This document shows, piece by piece, positions 35,701 to 44,932 of a stretch of 64,000 nucleotides of DNA; positions within the stretch are counted from its first letter, which is position 1; every line of letters starts with the position of its first letter. The notes under the pieces were generated by a model. The model did no database searches, had not been told where the DNA came from, and worked only from the letters and a program-made list of their open reading frames with translations. The translations under genes and the position numbers were made by a program. This DNA comes from Komagataeibacter diospyri (lineage in GTDB: Bacteria; Pseudomonadota; Alphaproteobacteria; Acetobacterales; Acetobacteraceae). Where the stretch lies: contig NZ_BDLU01000029.1 in assembly GCF_006538165.1 (NCBI RefSeq), positions 60,096 to 124,095 on the forward strand, read 5' to 3'.

Positions 35701-37682
35701 TGCCGCGCAGGGCTGGTCCCCGCCCCGGTCCCGTTGCGACATGGGGCCTTGCCGCGGGACTGGCGCTGCTGTCTGTCCCCCCGCTGCATGCGGCCCCTGC
35801 CCCCGCCACGCCACAGGGTGGCTGGCCCACACCGGGACAGGCCGCGACCGGCAATGCCGATGATGATCCTGTCGCGGCCAAGGTGCTGGTTTACCTGCGC
35901 CTGCTGTCAGCGGACGGCACGGCGGGGGAATACGCGACCTTCCTGACCGAAAACCCTTCATGGCCGCAGCGCCCGCTACTGCTTGCGCGTTTCCAGCAGA
36001 AACTGGCGGCCGAACCCGATGACGCGGTCGCGGGTACATTATGCGACCGCCAGCAGCTGACGGACGTGCATGCGCTGGTGCGCTGCGCACACGCGATGCC
36101 GCGGCCTGCCGCACTGGACAGCTGGGCGCGCGTCGCATGGGTCAACCGTGCCGATACGCAAGCGGAAGCGCAGGCCATGCTGTCCGCTTTCGGCCCCGTG
36201 CTGACGCCACAGGACCACTGGCTGCGATTCGACCGGCAGGAACGCGCGGGCAGGATTGATGCGGCGACACGGCAGGTTCCCATGCTTGACACCATCCAGC
36301 AGCCTGTCGCGCGCGCGCGCCTGGCCTTCCGCCGCAATGACCCCGATGCCGAAGGCACGCTGGCCACCCTGCCGCCCGAACAGCAGGCCGATGGCGCGCT
36401 GGTGCTGGACCGCCTGCGCTGGCTGCACCATGCGCAGCGCCTGGATGAGGCACTGTCCCTGTGGCACGAACGCGGGGTGGAAACCGAAAAGCAGCAGACC
36501 CCGGCGGTCGCTGCGGTTTTCTGGCGCGAACGCGACGCCATGGCGCGTGACCTGCTGCTGGCCCACCGCACGGATGACGCGCTGTTCATGGCCAATGACC
36601 GTACCGATACCGGGTCGGCCACGCGGTACGATGCCCTGTTCCTGACCGGATGGATCCGGCTGGAATACCTGCATGATGCTGACCACGCACTGGCTGATTT
36701 CACGCCACTGGCGCAGGCGGTACCCGTCATTACCCGCAGTCGCGGACTGTACTGGGCCGGGCGCGCACTATGGGCGCAGGGGCGGCATGGACCGGCCAGG
36801 ACCCAGTGGCAGCAGGCGGCGGCGCTGGCCAACACGTTTTATGGGCAGATGGCCATTGAACGGCTGGCGGGCGACAGCATGAACCAGCTGATCGTGCCCG
36901 ATCAGGCAGGCCGCCAGATCCGCAGCTACCTGCTGCGTGAACGCGAACCCACGCCCGGTGTGGCCGATTCCGTACATTTCGACACAAGCGACCTTGCCCG
37001 TGCCGCTGAAATACTGGTGGCGTGGGGCGACCGGCACCATGCGCGTGACTTCATCCTTGCCCTTGATGCACAGGACACCGGTATCGCGAAGCACGTGCTG
37101 GCCGCGCGCATGGCCACCCGCCTTGGCATTCCCGACGCCGCCGTGATGGTGGCGCGCCTGGCGGGCAAGGACGGGCTGACGCTGGTCCGTGAAGGCTGGC
37201 CACGTGCCTATACTCCGCCAACATCCACCCTGCCCGCCGATGTGGAACTGGCGGTGGCGCGGCAGGAAAGCGGGTTTGACGCGGGCGTGGTCAGCCCCGC
37301 CCATGCGGTGGGATTGATGCAGCTGCTGGTCCCCACCGCGCGCGAGATTGCGCGCAAGGCCGGTCTGAACGTGAATGTCAGCGCAGCCAGCCTGACCGAC
37401 CCGCAGCTTAACATGCGGCTGGGGGCAGCGTTCCTGGCGGATATCGCACAGCGCATGGGCGGCGCCGTACCGTATGTGGCCGCCGCCTACAATGCGGGGC
37501 CGCACCGCACGGATACCTGGCTTACGACATTGGGCAACCCCGCGCGTGACACACCACAGCCGGACGCCATGCTGGACTGGATCGAAAGCATCCCGTTTGG
37601 GGAGACGCGCAATTACGTTGAACGGGTGGAGGAGAACATGGCGATTTACCAGGCAACCGATCCGGCTCTGGACCACGGCTGA
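35700..37682 (+). CDS. Soluble lytic murein transglycosylase (Slt family)
   Basis: This 660-residue exported enzyme cleaves peptidoglycan strands, forming 1,6-anhydromuramyl ends. It has an N-terminal hydrophobic signal region (TWGLAAGLALLSVPPLHAAP) and a long alpha-superhelical domain. The C-terminal SLT domain has catalytic Glu about 523 in 'ELAVARQESGFDAGVVSPAH', then 'AVGLMQLLVPTA' and 'YVAAAYNAGPHR'. ATG 35700 overlaps the terC-like stop, and its own stop overlaps pgpA (TGATG), so all are translationally coupled. Confidence 0.92.
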   Translation: MPRRAGPRPGPVATWGLAAGLALLSVPPLHAAPAPATPQGGWPTPGQAATGNADDDPVAAKVLVYLRLLSADGTAGEYATFLTENPSWPQRPLLLARFQQKLAAEPDDAVAGTLCDRQQLTDVHALVRCAHAMPRPAALDSWARVAWVNRADTQAEAQAMLSAFGPVLTPQDHWLRFDRQERAGRIDAATRQVPMLDTIQQPVARARLAFRRNDPDAEGTLATLPPEQQADGALVLDRLRWLHHAQRLDEALSLWHERGVETEKQQTPAVAAVFWRERDAMARDLLLAHRTDDALFMANDRTDTGSATRYDALFLTGWIRLEYLHDADHALADFTPLAQAVPVITRSRGLYWAGRALWAQGRHGPARTQWQQAAALANTFYGQMAIERLAGDSMNQLIVPDQAGRQIRSYLLREREPTPGVADSVHFDTSDLARAAEILVAWGDRHHARDFILALDAQDTGIAKHVLAARMATRLGIPDAAVMVARLAGKDGLTLVREGWPRAYTPPTSTLPADVELAVARQESGFDAGVVSPAHAVGLMQLLVPTAREIARKAGLNVNVSAASLTDPQLNMRLGAAFLADIAQRMGGAVPYVAAAYNAGPHRTDTWLTTLGNPARDTPQPDAMLDWIESIPFGETRNYVERVEENMAIYQATDPALDHG

Positions 37683-38146
37683 TGGCGCGTCCCCTGTCCC
37701 ACCTGATCGCAAGTTTTGGCGGCACGGGGTTCGCCCCGCGCGCACCGGGCACCGTGGGGTCGCTGGCGGCCCTGATCGTTGGGGTGCCGCTGCTGGGCCA
37801 CTGGATCTGGATGGCGCTGGCGGTGCTGGTGTGCACGGCGGTGGGCTACCGCGCCACACAGCTTGCCTCCAACGGGGAGGATCACGGCTGGATCGTGATT
37901 GATGAGGTCGCTGGCATGTGGCTGGCCATGTTCCCGCTGGCCCCCCTGCGCCTGTCCACCCTGCGCTGGGCGGATGTGCTGTGGCTGCTGCTGGCGTTTG
38001 CCCTGTTCCGCCTGTTTGACATTACCAAGCCCGGCCCGGTGGGCTGGTTCGACCGCAGACATGACGCCATGGGCATCATGGGCGATGACATCGTGGCAGG
38101 CATCATGGCGGGCATCATCCTGACAGGCATCCGTTTCCTGGCCTGA
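37682..38146 (+). CDS. pgpA: Phosphatidylglycerophosphatase A
   Basis: PgpA is an inner-membrane enzyme that dephosphorylates phosphatidylglycerophosphate to phosphatidylglycerol. The 154-residue product shows 'FAPRAPGTVGSLAAL', 'WIVIDEVAGMWLAMF' (metal-binding D-E), 'RLFDITKPGPVGWFDRR' and 'GIMGDDIVAGI', all family hallmarks. It is coupled to slt by a 1-bp overlap and lies 31 bp before cinA/pncC. The cardiolipin synthase that uses its product lies at 25-27 kb. Confidence 0.95.
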   Translation: MARPLSHLIASFGGTGFAPRAPGTVGSLAALIVGVPLLGHWIWMALAVLVCTAVGYRATQLASNGEDHGWIVIDEVAGMWLAMFPLAPLRLSTLRWADVLWLLLAFALFRLFDITKPGPVGWFDRRHDAMGIMGDDIVAGIMAGIILTGIRFLA

Positions 38147-38177
38147 TGCGTTAGGATGGCAAAGGAGACCATACCGG

Positions 38178-38681
38178 ATGTTACCTGATACATTCCTTGC
38201 CCATATGCCCGACGCGCTGGCCCGCTTCCGTTCGGCGGGATGCCGGGTCGTCACGGCGGAAAGCTGCACCGGTGGCCTGCTGGCAGCTGCCCTGACCGAA
38301 TCTGCCGGATCATCGGACGTGGTGTGCGGCGGATTTGTCACCTATTCCAACAGCATGAAGGCCCATGCGCTGGGCGTGCCCGCGAAGCTGCTGGAGCAGT
38401 ACGGTGCTGTCAGCCGCGAAGTCGCTGCCGCCATGGCGCAGGGGGCGCTGGCACATGCGCCTGACGCCAACCTGTCGATCGCCATTACCGGCATTGCCGG
38501 TCCCGGCGGAGCCATACCGGACAAGCCGGTCGGCCTGGTCTGGTTTGCCGTGGCCACCAGCGGCACGGTGGATACGGTGTCCCATCTTTTCGCAGGCGAA
38601 CGGTGGGACGTACGCACGCAGGCGGTCCGCACCGCGCTGGCCCTGCTGCTGGACCATGCGGGACGACTGTCGGCAGAATAA
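38178..38681 (+). CDS. pncC: CinA C-terminal domain nicotinamide-nucleotide amidase
   Basis: This 167-residue protein consists of only the C-terminal CinA domain, which deamidates nicotinamide mononucleotide for NAD salvage. Hallmarks are 'VVTAESCTGGLLAAALT' (catalytic Ser region), 'VCGGFVTYSNSMKAHALGV' and 'ITGIAGPGG'. AGGAG lies upstream of the ATG. It is the last gene of the terC-slt-pgpA-pncC operon, and a structured repeat follows 19 bp after its stop. Confidence 0.92.
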   Translation: MLPDTFLAHMPDALARFRSAGCRVVTAESCTGGLLAAALTESAGSSDVVCGGFVTYSNSMKAHALGVPAKLLEQYGAVSREVAAAMAQGALAHAPDANLSIAITGIAGPGGAIPDKPVGLVWFAVATSGTVDTVSHLFAGERWDVRTQAVRTALALLLDHAGRLSAE

Positions 38682-38700
38682 GCCGTTATTTCATTAAGTA

Positions 38701-38784
38701 ATAAAAGTTTTTGGTAATGCTTTTTGTAAAAAAGCTTCAAAGAACGCCGCCTTTCTGAAAAAAGGCGGCACTCAAAAACTTTCA
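38701..38784 (-). repeat. Two-hairpin intergenic repeat, copy 8
   Basis: The stem is perfect, GCCGCCTTT (38746-38754) with AAAGGCGGC (38761-38769). On the plus strand it is preceded by an AATGCTTTTT/AAAAAAGCTT stem, bounded by AAAAGTTTTTGG and CAAAAACTTT. It lies 33 bp from the stop of the minus-strand gene at 38818, with which it is co-oriented, and 19 bp from the pncC stop (convergent). Confidence 0.8.
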
Positions 38785-38817
38785 TTTTTTATCAGATGGT
38801 TGTTTTCAGACAGCTTC

Positions 38818-39108
38818 TTAGTATCCGGCAACCGTGCTGCCCGTTTCGGGCACGCGGATGGCAGGCGCGGTCTGGCCCGTGCCCTCGGCCTGCACCGGGT
38901 GGTCCGGGCTGGCTGCGGTTGGCGTGGCGGCAGGCTGGAGTGAGGCCCGGGCCTTCTGCAGGCTCTGGTTATTCAGGTCGGCGGTTTCCGCGTCGCTGGC
39001 GGCAATGGATTCCCTGTTTGCATGGTGGGATGACGCGGGGGCCGCAGATGCAGGCTGCGCCATACACAGCAGGACGCCCCCTGCCATGGCGGTGATAATG
39101 GTTTTCAT
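38818..39108 (-). CDS. Small exported protein of unknown function
   Basis: This 96-residue protein has a signal peptide (MKTIITAMAGGVLLCMAQPASA). The mature part is hydrophilic and Ala/Pro/Thr/Ser-rich, probably disordered ('QPAATPTAASPDHPVQ'). No family is recognised. It follows ratA by 39 bp on the same strand, so it may be the last gene of the lipA-ratA unit. Confidence 0.65.
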   Translation of the reverse strand: MKTIITAMAGGVLLCMAQPASAAPASSHHANRESIAASDAETADLNNQSLQKARASLQPAATPTAASPDHPVQAEGTGQTAPAIRVPETGSTVAGY

Positions 39109-39147
39109 GATGGGGTATTTCCCTGTCCGGTTTTACGTAAGGGGACG

Positions 39148-39636
39148 TCAGGCGTTACCGGCCTTGGCCGGGCCGACGGGTTGTTGCGGTACGGGAACCG
39201 CAGGCGGTGGTCCGTAGATGTCACGGGCCCGGCGGATGAAGGCCGAGACCATAAGCCGCACCGCTTCGTTGAATACCACGCCAATCGCCGCCTGCAACAG
39301 GCGCGAGCGGAATTCGAAATCCACGAAGAAATCGACCAGGCAGCCACGCGGCTCCGGCGTGAAGGTCCATACATTGTTCAGGTAACGGAATGGCCCCTTT
39401 TCATAACTGACCCGAATGGTATTGGGCGCTTCCAGCAGAACGCGGCTGGTGAACGTTTCCCGGAACGGGCCAAAACCGATGGTCAGATCAGCCACCAGTT
39501 CGTCCGCCGTGCGGGTGCGCACGCGCGCACTGGTGCACCACGGCAGGAACTGGGGGTATTTCCCGACGTCGGCCACCAGGTCAAAAAGCTGGCTGGGGGA
39601 ATAGGCAATAAGCCGACGTTCGGCATGGGTGGGCAT
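39148..39636 (-). CDS. ratA: RatA/COQ10-like START domain protein
   Basis: This 162-residue protein of the START/polyketide-cyclase fold starts 'ERRLIAYSPSQLFDLVADV' and has 'YPQFLPWC', the diagnostic pattern of bacterial RatA and mitochondrial Coq10. E. coli RatA was reported to block 70S ribosome assembly, whereas Coq10 binds ubiquinone; in alphaproteobacteria the ubiquinone role is more plausible. Its ATG overlaps the lipA stop (TAATG), coupling their translation. Confidence 0.88.
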   Translation of the reverse strand: MPTHAERRLIAYSPSQLFDLVADVGKYPQFLPWCTSARVRTRTADELVADLTIGFGPFRETFTSRVLLEAPNTIRVSYEKGPFRYLNNVWTFTPEPRGCLVDFFVDFEFRSRLLQAAIGVVFNEAVRLMVSAFIRRARDIYGPPPAVPVPQQPVGPAKAGNA

Positions 39637-40628
39637 TACTTCATCTCCGTTGCGCCACGTTCTGTCCGCAGGCGTTGTTCACGTGCGGCGCGCAATTCCG
39701 CAAAATCAGAATCCGCATGGTACGACGACCGTGTCAGCGGCGAGGAACTGACCTGCAGGAATCCCTTCACACGGGCCATGCCCGCATAGTCGGCGAATTC
39801 CTCGGGCGTTACAAACCGGGCCACCGCAGCATGCTTCACTGTTGGTTGGAGATATTGCCCCATTGTGATGAAATCAACGTCCGCAATCCGCAGGTCATCC
39901 ATGACCTGAAGTATTTCGGGCCGTTCTTCCCCCAGCCCCAGCATCAGTCCCGATTTTGTGAAGATGGACGGGTCCATCCGTTTCACGTCATCCAGCAGGC
40001 GCATCGACTGGTAATACCGTGCGCCGGGCCGGATGGCGGGATACAGCCGGGGCACGGTTTCCAGGTTGTGGTTGAATACATCAGGCCGCGCGGCCACCAC
40101 GATCTCCAGACTGCCGGGCTTGCGCAGGAAGTCGGGCGTCAGGATCTCGATGGTGGTATCGGGGGCTGCGGCGCGTATGGCCGCAATCACGCGCGCGAAG
40201 TGATGCGCGCCACCATCGGGCAGGTCATCACGGTCCACCGATGTTATGACAACATGCCGCAGGCCCAGCTTCGCCACCGCGTCGGCCACGCGCTGCGGTT
40301 CATCCGCATCCAGCGCATGCGGCAGGCCCGTAGTGACATTGCAGAACGCGCAGGCACGGGTACAGATTTCGCCCATGATCATCATGGTGGCGTGGCGCTG
40401 GGACCAGCATTCACCAATATTGGGGCAGGCTGCTTCCTCGCACACGGTCACCAGCCTGTTGTCACGCATGAGCTTGCGCGTCTCGTGATAGGTCGGGTGG
40501 TTGGGCGCGCGCACGCGGATCCATTCGGGCTTGCGCGCGATGGGGTTGTCGGGCCGGTGTGCCTTTTCAGGGTGCCGAGGCGCGGCCTCCCCTTTCTTCC
40601 GGTGATCGATCATCAAACGCACGGACAT
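39636..40628 (-). CDS. lipA: Lipoyl synthase
   Basis: LipA is a radical-SAM enzyme that inserts two sulfurs into octanoyl groups on lipoyl domains such as those of PdhB and PdhC encoded just upstream. The 330-residue product has both cluster motifs, [12 protein letters not shown] (auxiliary cluster) and [10 protein letters not shown] (radical-SAM cluster), and the C-terminal R-S-S-Y motif with its serine ligand. ATG 40628 is preferred; ATG 40613 is possible. A structured repeat and about 230 bp separate it from lpd, so it likely has its own promoter. Confidence 0.97.
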   Translation of the reverse strand: MSVRLMIDHRKKGEAAPRHPEKAHRPDNPIARKPEWIRVRAPNHPTYHETRKLMRDNRLVTVCEEAACPNIGECWSQRHATMMIMGEICTRACAFCNVTTGLPHALDADEPQRVADAVAKLGLRHVVITSVDRDDLPDGGAHHFARVIAAIRAAAPDTTIEILTPDFLRKPGSLEIVVAARPDVFNHNLETVPRLYPAIRPGARYYQSMRLLDDVKRMDPSIFTKSGLMLGLGEERPEILQVMDDLRIADVDFITMGQYLQPTVKHAAVARFVTPEEFADYAGMARVKGFLQVSSSPLTRSSYHADSDFAELRAAREQRLRTERGATEMK

Positions 40629-40770
40629 AACGCAAAAATTCCCGTAAACAGGCAGATATCCAGAAGTGTAACGCCTGCCCCACCACGTCAAGCATTCTTG
40701 CCGCCTTCGTCCCGGCAGGGGATCACAACCGCACGATCAGGGCGGTCATCCCCTGCCTGCCAGACGACCG

Positions 40771-40850
40771 GAAGTTTCTGGTAAAGCTTTTTTCAAAACG
40801 CTTCAAAGAACGCCGCCTTATTTGAAAAAAGGCGGCGTGCCCAAATTTTT
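40771..40850 (-). repeat. Two-hairpin intergenic repeat, copy 9
   Basis: The stem is CGCCGCCTT (40811-40819) with AAGGCGGCG (40829-40837). The second stem is AAAGCTTTTTTC/AAAACGCTT. The outer ends are GGAAGTTTCTGG and CCCAAATTTTT. It lies 13 bp beyond the lpd stop, co-oriented with lpd and upstream of lipA. Confidence 0.8.
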
Positions 40851-40863
40851 CCCTTTTTATCAA

Positions 40864-42273
40864 TCAGATATGCAGCGCTCCGTCATAGGCCGCCAGCACC
40901 GCTTCGTGCATGGTTTCCGATATGGTGGGATGCGGGAAGATGGTTTCCTTCAGTTCCGCGTCCGTCAGTTCCCCGGTGCGGGCAATGACGTAACCCTGGA
41001 TCATTTCGGTCACTTCGGGGCCGATCATATGCGCGCCCAGCAATTCGCCCGTTGCGTCGTCAAATATGGTCTTGACCATGCCCTCCGGCTCACCCATCGC
41101 GATCGCCTTTCCATTGCCGATGAAAGGGAAACGCCCGACACGCAGCTTATGGCCCGCCGCCTTCGCCTTTTCTTCCGTCATGCCGACGGATGCAACCTGC
41201 GGGCGACAGTAGGTGCAGCCGGGAATGTTCAGCGGGTTGATCGGGTGGACGGTGCGGCCCGCGATCTGTTCGGCCACCATCACGCCTTCATGGCTGGCCT
41301 TGTGCGCAAGCCACGGCGCACCGGCGATGTCGCCAATGGCGTATACCCCCTTCTCCCCCGTGCGGCAGTAGGGATCAACCCTGATATGGGTGCGGTCCAC
41401 TTCGATCGCAGTGCCCTCAAGGCCGATATTCTCGACATTGCCAACAATACCAACCGCCGAGATCACGCGCTCCACCATAACCTGCCGGGTCTTGCCCCCC
41501 ATGGTCACGTCAATGGTGACGGAGTTGTCGCCCTTTCTGATCGCGCCCAGCTTTGCCCCGGTCAGGATTTTCATTCCCTGCTTTTCCAGCGCCTTGCAGG
41601 CAAAGGCGCTGATTTCCGCATCTTCCACCGGCAGGATGCGGTCGGCGACTTCCACAATCGTCACCTCGGCACCCATGTTGCGGTAGAACGAGGCAAATTC
41701 GATCCCGATTGCGCCCGACCCGATCACCAGCAGGCTGCGCGGCAGTTCTTTTGGCACCATGGCTTCACGATAGGACCAGACCAGCTTGCCATCCGGTTCC
41801 AGACCCGGCAGCACGCGGGCACGTGCCCCCGTGGCCACGATCACGTTGGGCGCGGTCAGGGTAACGGTTTCCTTCCCGTCCACACTGACCGACACCTTGC
41901 GCTGCCCGCCTGCCATGCCCGCCAGTTTGCCGAACCCGTTGATGACGGTGACCTTGTGCTTTTTCAGAAGATGGGCAACACCCGCCGAAAGCTGGGCCGA
42001 GACATTGCGCGACCGCTTGACCACCCTGGCGAAGTCAAAACGCACGTTGTCGGCAGCAAACCCGAATTCACCCAGATTGTGCAGCAGGTGGTTGATTTCG
42101 GATGCGCGCAGCAGCGCCTTGGTCGGGATACAGCCCCAGTTGAGACAGATGCCCCCAAGCTGGGCTGCCTCGACCACCGCGACCTTCAGCCCAAGCTGGC
42201 CCGCGCGGATGGCCGCGACATAACCGCCCGGTCCGCCACCAATGACAATGACATCAAATTGCGTGGTGTTCAT
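40864..42273 (-). CDS. lpd: Dihydrolipoyl dehydrogenase (E3)
   Basis: E3 reoxidises dihydrolipoyl groups of the pyruvate dehydrogenase complex with NAD+. The 469-residue flavoprotein shows the FAD motif 'IVIGGGPGGYVAAIRAGQLG', the redox disulfide 'GGICLNWGCIPTKALL', the NAD motif 'VIGSGAIGIEFASFYRNMGA', and the C-terminal 'FPHPTISETMHEAVLAAYDG' with catalytic His-Glu. It lies 12 bp after pdhC and ends the pdh operon. Confidence 0.97.
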   Translation of the reverse strand: MNTTQFDVIVIGGGPGGYVAAIRAGQLGLKVAVVEAAQLGGICLNWGCIPTKALLRASEINHLLHNLGEFGFAADNVRFDFARVVKRSRNVSAQLSAGVAHLLKKHKVTVINGFGKLAGMAGGQRKVSVSVDGKETVTLTAPNVIVATGARARVLPGLEPDGKLVWSYREAMVPKELPRSLLVIGSGAIGIEFASFYRNMGAEVTIVEVADRILPVEDAEISAFACKALEKQGMKILTGAKLGAIRKGDNSVTIDVTMGGKTRQVMVERVISAVGIVGNVENIGLEGTAIEVDRTHIRVDPYCRTGEKGVYAIGDIAGAPWLAHKASHEGVMVAEQIAGRTVHPINPLNIPGCTYCRPQVASVGMTEEKAKAAGHKLRVGRFPFIGNGKAIAMGEPEGMVKTIFDDATGELLGAHMIGPEVTEMIQGYVIARTGELTDAELKETIFPHPTISETMHEAVLAAYDGALHI

Positions 42274-42285
42274 CAGACCGTTTCC

Positions 42286-43548
42286 TCAGACCACAAGGCT
42301 CATGGGATTTTCAACCACGTTGCGGAAAGCCGATACCCATTCCGCCGCCAGCGCCCCGTCCACCACGCGATGATCGACCGACAGGGTGACGGTCATGACG
42401 GTAGCGATGGTGATTTCATCCCCCTTCACCACCGGCCTGCGTTCCCCCGCCGCGATGGCGAGGATCCCGGCCTGTGGCGGGTTGAGGATGGCGGAAAACG
42501 CCTTCACCCCATACATTCCCATATTGGAAATGGAGAACGTGCCGCCCTGAAATTCCTCCGGCTTCAGCCTGCCCGCCCGCGCACGGGTGGCAAGGTCGCG
42601 GACTTCGTTACTGATCTGACGCAGGCCCTTGGTATCGGCACGGCGGACGATGGGCGTGATCAGCCCGTCAGGGATGGAGACGGCAACAGAAATATCCACG
42701 TCGTCATACACCAGCGTCGCGTCATCGCTGTACGCCACGTTGACCTTCGGCACGCGGCGCAGCGTAAGGGCGGCTGCCTTCACCAGCATGTCATTGACCG
42801 AAATCTTGTACGCATCCGGTCCCTCGGCGGGGGACGCGGCGTTCAACTGCTTGCGCAGCGCCAGAAGCGCGTCAAGCTGCACGTCCATTTCCACATAGAA
42901 ATGCGGGACGGTGGTCTTGGCTTCCGTCAGCCTGCGCGCGATCACCTTGCGCATGGTGGAATGCGGCACGCGTTCATACCCCGCACCGGCGGTCACGGGG
43001 GCTGCCACAGGCGCAGCGGCGGCGGGTTTCGGCGTGGGAGGGGCTGCGCTGGCTGCCTGTTCCACGTCCCGACGCACGATCCGCCCGTTGGGGCCGCTGC
43101 CCTTCAGCGTGGACAGGTCGATGCCCTTGCCTGCCGCGATCCGGCGTGCCAGCGGCGAGGCAAAGACACGCCTGCCCTTGGCCGTCGGGGCCGCAGCAGG
43201 AGCGGCCTGCGGCGCAGGGGCTGCGCTGGCGCTGGCAGTGGCGGGCGCGACGGAAGCCGGTGCCGCCGCCGGGGTTGCGGGGACGGGGGCATCCGGCACG
43301 CTTTCCCCTTCGGCCACCAGTATGCCGATGGGGGTATTGACGGCGATGCCTTCTGTCCCTTCCGGGATCAGGATACGGCCCAGCACGCCTTCATCCACGG
43401 CCTCGACTTCCATCGTGGCCTTGTCGGTTTCGATTTCCGCGATCACGTCGCCTGCGGCAATCGCCTCGCCTTCCGCCTTGACCCAGCGGGCCAGCTTGCC
43501 TTCCGTCATGGTCGGCGACAGGGCGGGCATCAGGATGTTGATGGACAT
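42286..43548 (-). CDS. pdhC: Pyruvate dehydrogenase E2, dihydrolipoamide acetyltransferase
   Basis: The E2 core transfers acetyl groups to CoA. The 420-residue product has one N-terminal lipoyl domain with the lipoyl-lysine in '[15 protein letters not shown]', an Ala/Pro-rich linker, a peripheral-subunit-binding domain ('FASPLARRIAAGKGIDLSTL') and the acyltransferase domain ending 'SVDHRVVDGALAAEW' (catalytic H-x-x-x-D-G). A 59-bp stretch of its lipoyl-domain DNA is identical to pdhB. Confidence 0.96.
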   Translation of the reverse strand: MSINILMPALSPTMTEGKLARWVKAEGEAIAAGDVIAEIETDKATMEVEAVDEGVLGRILIPEGTEGIAVNTPIGILVAEGESVPDAPVPATPAAAPASVAPATASASAAPAPQAAPAAAPTAKGRRVFASPLARRIAAGKGIDLSTLKGSGPNGRIVRRDVEQAASAAPPTPKPAAAAPVAAPVTAGAGYERVPHSTMRKVIARRLTEAKTTVPHFYVEMDVQLDALLALRKQLNAASPAEGPDAYKISVNDMLVKAAALTLRRVPKVNVAYSDDATLVYDDVDISVAVSIPDGLITPIVRRADTKGLRQISNEVRDLATRARAGRLKPEEFQGGTFSISNMGMYGVKAFSAILNPPQAGILAIAAGERRPVVKGDEITIATVMTVTLSVDHRVVDGALAAEWVSAFRNVVENPMSLVV

Positions 43549-43563
43549 CGTGCGGTTCCCCCT

Positions 43564-44925
43564 TCACACAACCTGCCGGACGGCATTGATGATCCAGTCC
43601 GGGTCGGGCAGCGCAAGTTTTTCAAGGTTGGCGGCGAACGGCATGGGCACATCGGCCCCGGCTACGCGCACAGGCGGGGCGTCAAGGTAGTCGAATGCGT
43701 GTTCGATCACCTGCATGGCGATTTCAGCGCCAATGCCCGCGAACGGCCAGCCCTCTTCCACCGTGACAAGGCGGCTGGTCTTTTTCACGCTGTCCACGAT
43801 GGTCCGGGTATCCAGCGGGCGGATGGTGCGCAGGTTGATGACCTCGGCCTCGATCCCCTGCTCCGCCAGCTTCGCCGCCGCTTCCAGCGCCGTGCCAACC
43901 ATGATGGAAAAGGCGACGATGGTGACGTCCGTGCCCGCGCGTTCGATCTTCGCCTTACCGATCGGCAGGATGAAGTCCTCATCCACCGGGCAGGGAAAAC
44001 GCTGTCCGTACAGGATTTCGTTTTCAAGGAAGATGACCGGGTTGGGATCGCGGATGGCGGCACGTAGCAGGCCCTTGGCATCCGCCGCCGACCACGGGGC
44101 CACAACCTTCAGCCCTGGCACATGACCATACCAGCTGGCATAGCACTGCGAATGCTGCGCGCCCACGCGGGCGGCGGCCCCATTGGGGCCACGGAACACG
44201 ATGGGGCACGACATCTGCCCGCCCGACATGTAACGCGTCTTGGCAGCGGAATTGATGATCTGGTCAATGGCCTGCATGGCGAAGTTCATGGTCATGAACT
44301 CGACAATCGGCTTCAGCCCCGTCAGGGCGGCCCCGATGGCCATGCCGGTAAAGCCCTGTTCGGTAATGGGGGTGTCGATCACCCGCTTTTCACCAAACTG
44401 GTCCAGCAACCCCTGCGAGACCTTGTACGCGCCCTGATACTGCGCCACTTCCTCACCGATCAGGAACACGTCCTCATCCCGCGCAAGCTCGGCTGCCATG
44501 GCGTCGCGCAGGGCTTCACGCACGGTAATCTCGGCACTCTCGCCCCAGTCCTTTTCCGGCTCGGCCACTGCTTTCGGCGTGCTGGGGGCGGCGGATGCCG
44601 GACCGCAGGACGGCGGGGCGGCCGGTTCTGCCGCAGCGGCATCGGTGGCGGCTGCGGCGGCAGGCTGCGCGTCCGCATCCTCGCCTTCGGCCAGCAGGAT
44701 GGCGATGGGCGTGTTGACCGCCACGTTTTCCGTCCCTTCGGGGATCAGGATACGGCCCATGATACCTTCATCCACGGCCTCGACTTCCATCGTGGCCTTG
44801 TCGGTTTCGATTTCCGCGATCACATCGCCTGCCGCAATGGCCTCGCCCGGCCTGCGCAGCCAGCGTGCGACCTTGCCCTCCTTCATTGTGGGGGACAGGG
44901 CGGGCATGAGTATTTCTGTTGCCAT
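43564..44925 (-). CDS. pdhB: Pyruvate dehydrogenase E1 beta with N-terminal lipoyl domain
   Basis: This 453-residue E1 beta subunit is fused to an N-terminal lipoyl domain (about 1-80, lipoyl-lysine in '[15 protein letters not shown]') by an Ala-rich linker. The arrangement is known in alphaproteobacteria. The E1 beta part starts near '[20 protein letters not shown]' and contains '[17 protein letters not shown]', '[16 protein letters not shown]' and 'PYDYLDAP'-like C-terminal sequence ([13 protein letters not shown]). ATG 44925 is used. It lies between pdhA and pdhC in the operon. Confidence 0.96.
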   Translation of the reverse strand: MATEILMPALSPTMKEGKVARWLRRPGEAIAAGDVIAEIETDKATMEVEAVDEGIMGRILIPEGTENVAVNTPIAILLAEGEDADAQPAAAAATDAAAAEPAAPPSCGPASAAPSTPKAVAEPEKDWGESAEITVREALRDAMAAELARDEDVFLIGEEVAQYQGAYKVSQGLLDQFGEKRVIDTPITEQGFTGMAIGAALTGLKPIVEFMTMNFAMQAIDQIINSAAKTRYMSGGQMSCPIVFRGPNGAAARVGAQHSQCYASWYGHVPGLKVVAPWSAADAKGLLRAAIRDPNPVIFLENEILYGQRFPCPVDEDFILPIGKAKIERAGTDVTIVAFSIMVGTALEAAAKLAEQGIEAEVINLRTIRPLDTRTIVDSVKKTSRLVTVEEGWPFAGIGAEIAMQVIEHAFDYLDAPPVRVAGADVPMPFAANLEKLALPDPDWIINAVRQVV

Positions 44926-44932
44926 CTCTAAT

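Noticed and set aside
38148..38157. Third copy of GCGTTAGGAT, seen also after the tRNA
   Set aside because: It is a single 10-mer without its complement nearby; chance occurrence is likely.
40822..44067. Plus-strand open frame of 1081 codons opposite lpd, pdhC and pdhB
   Set aside because: It is exactly antisense to three well-identified genes. Its residue composition (many His, Arg, Gly) reflects GC-rich antisense reading and it has no recognisable domain.
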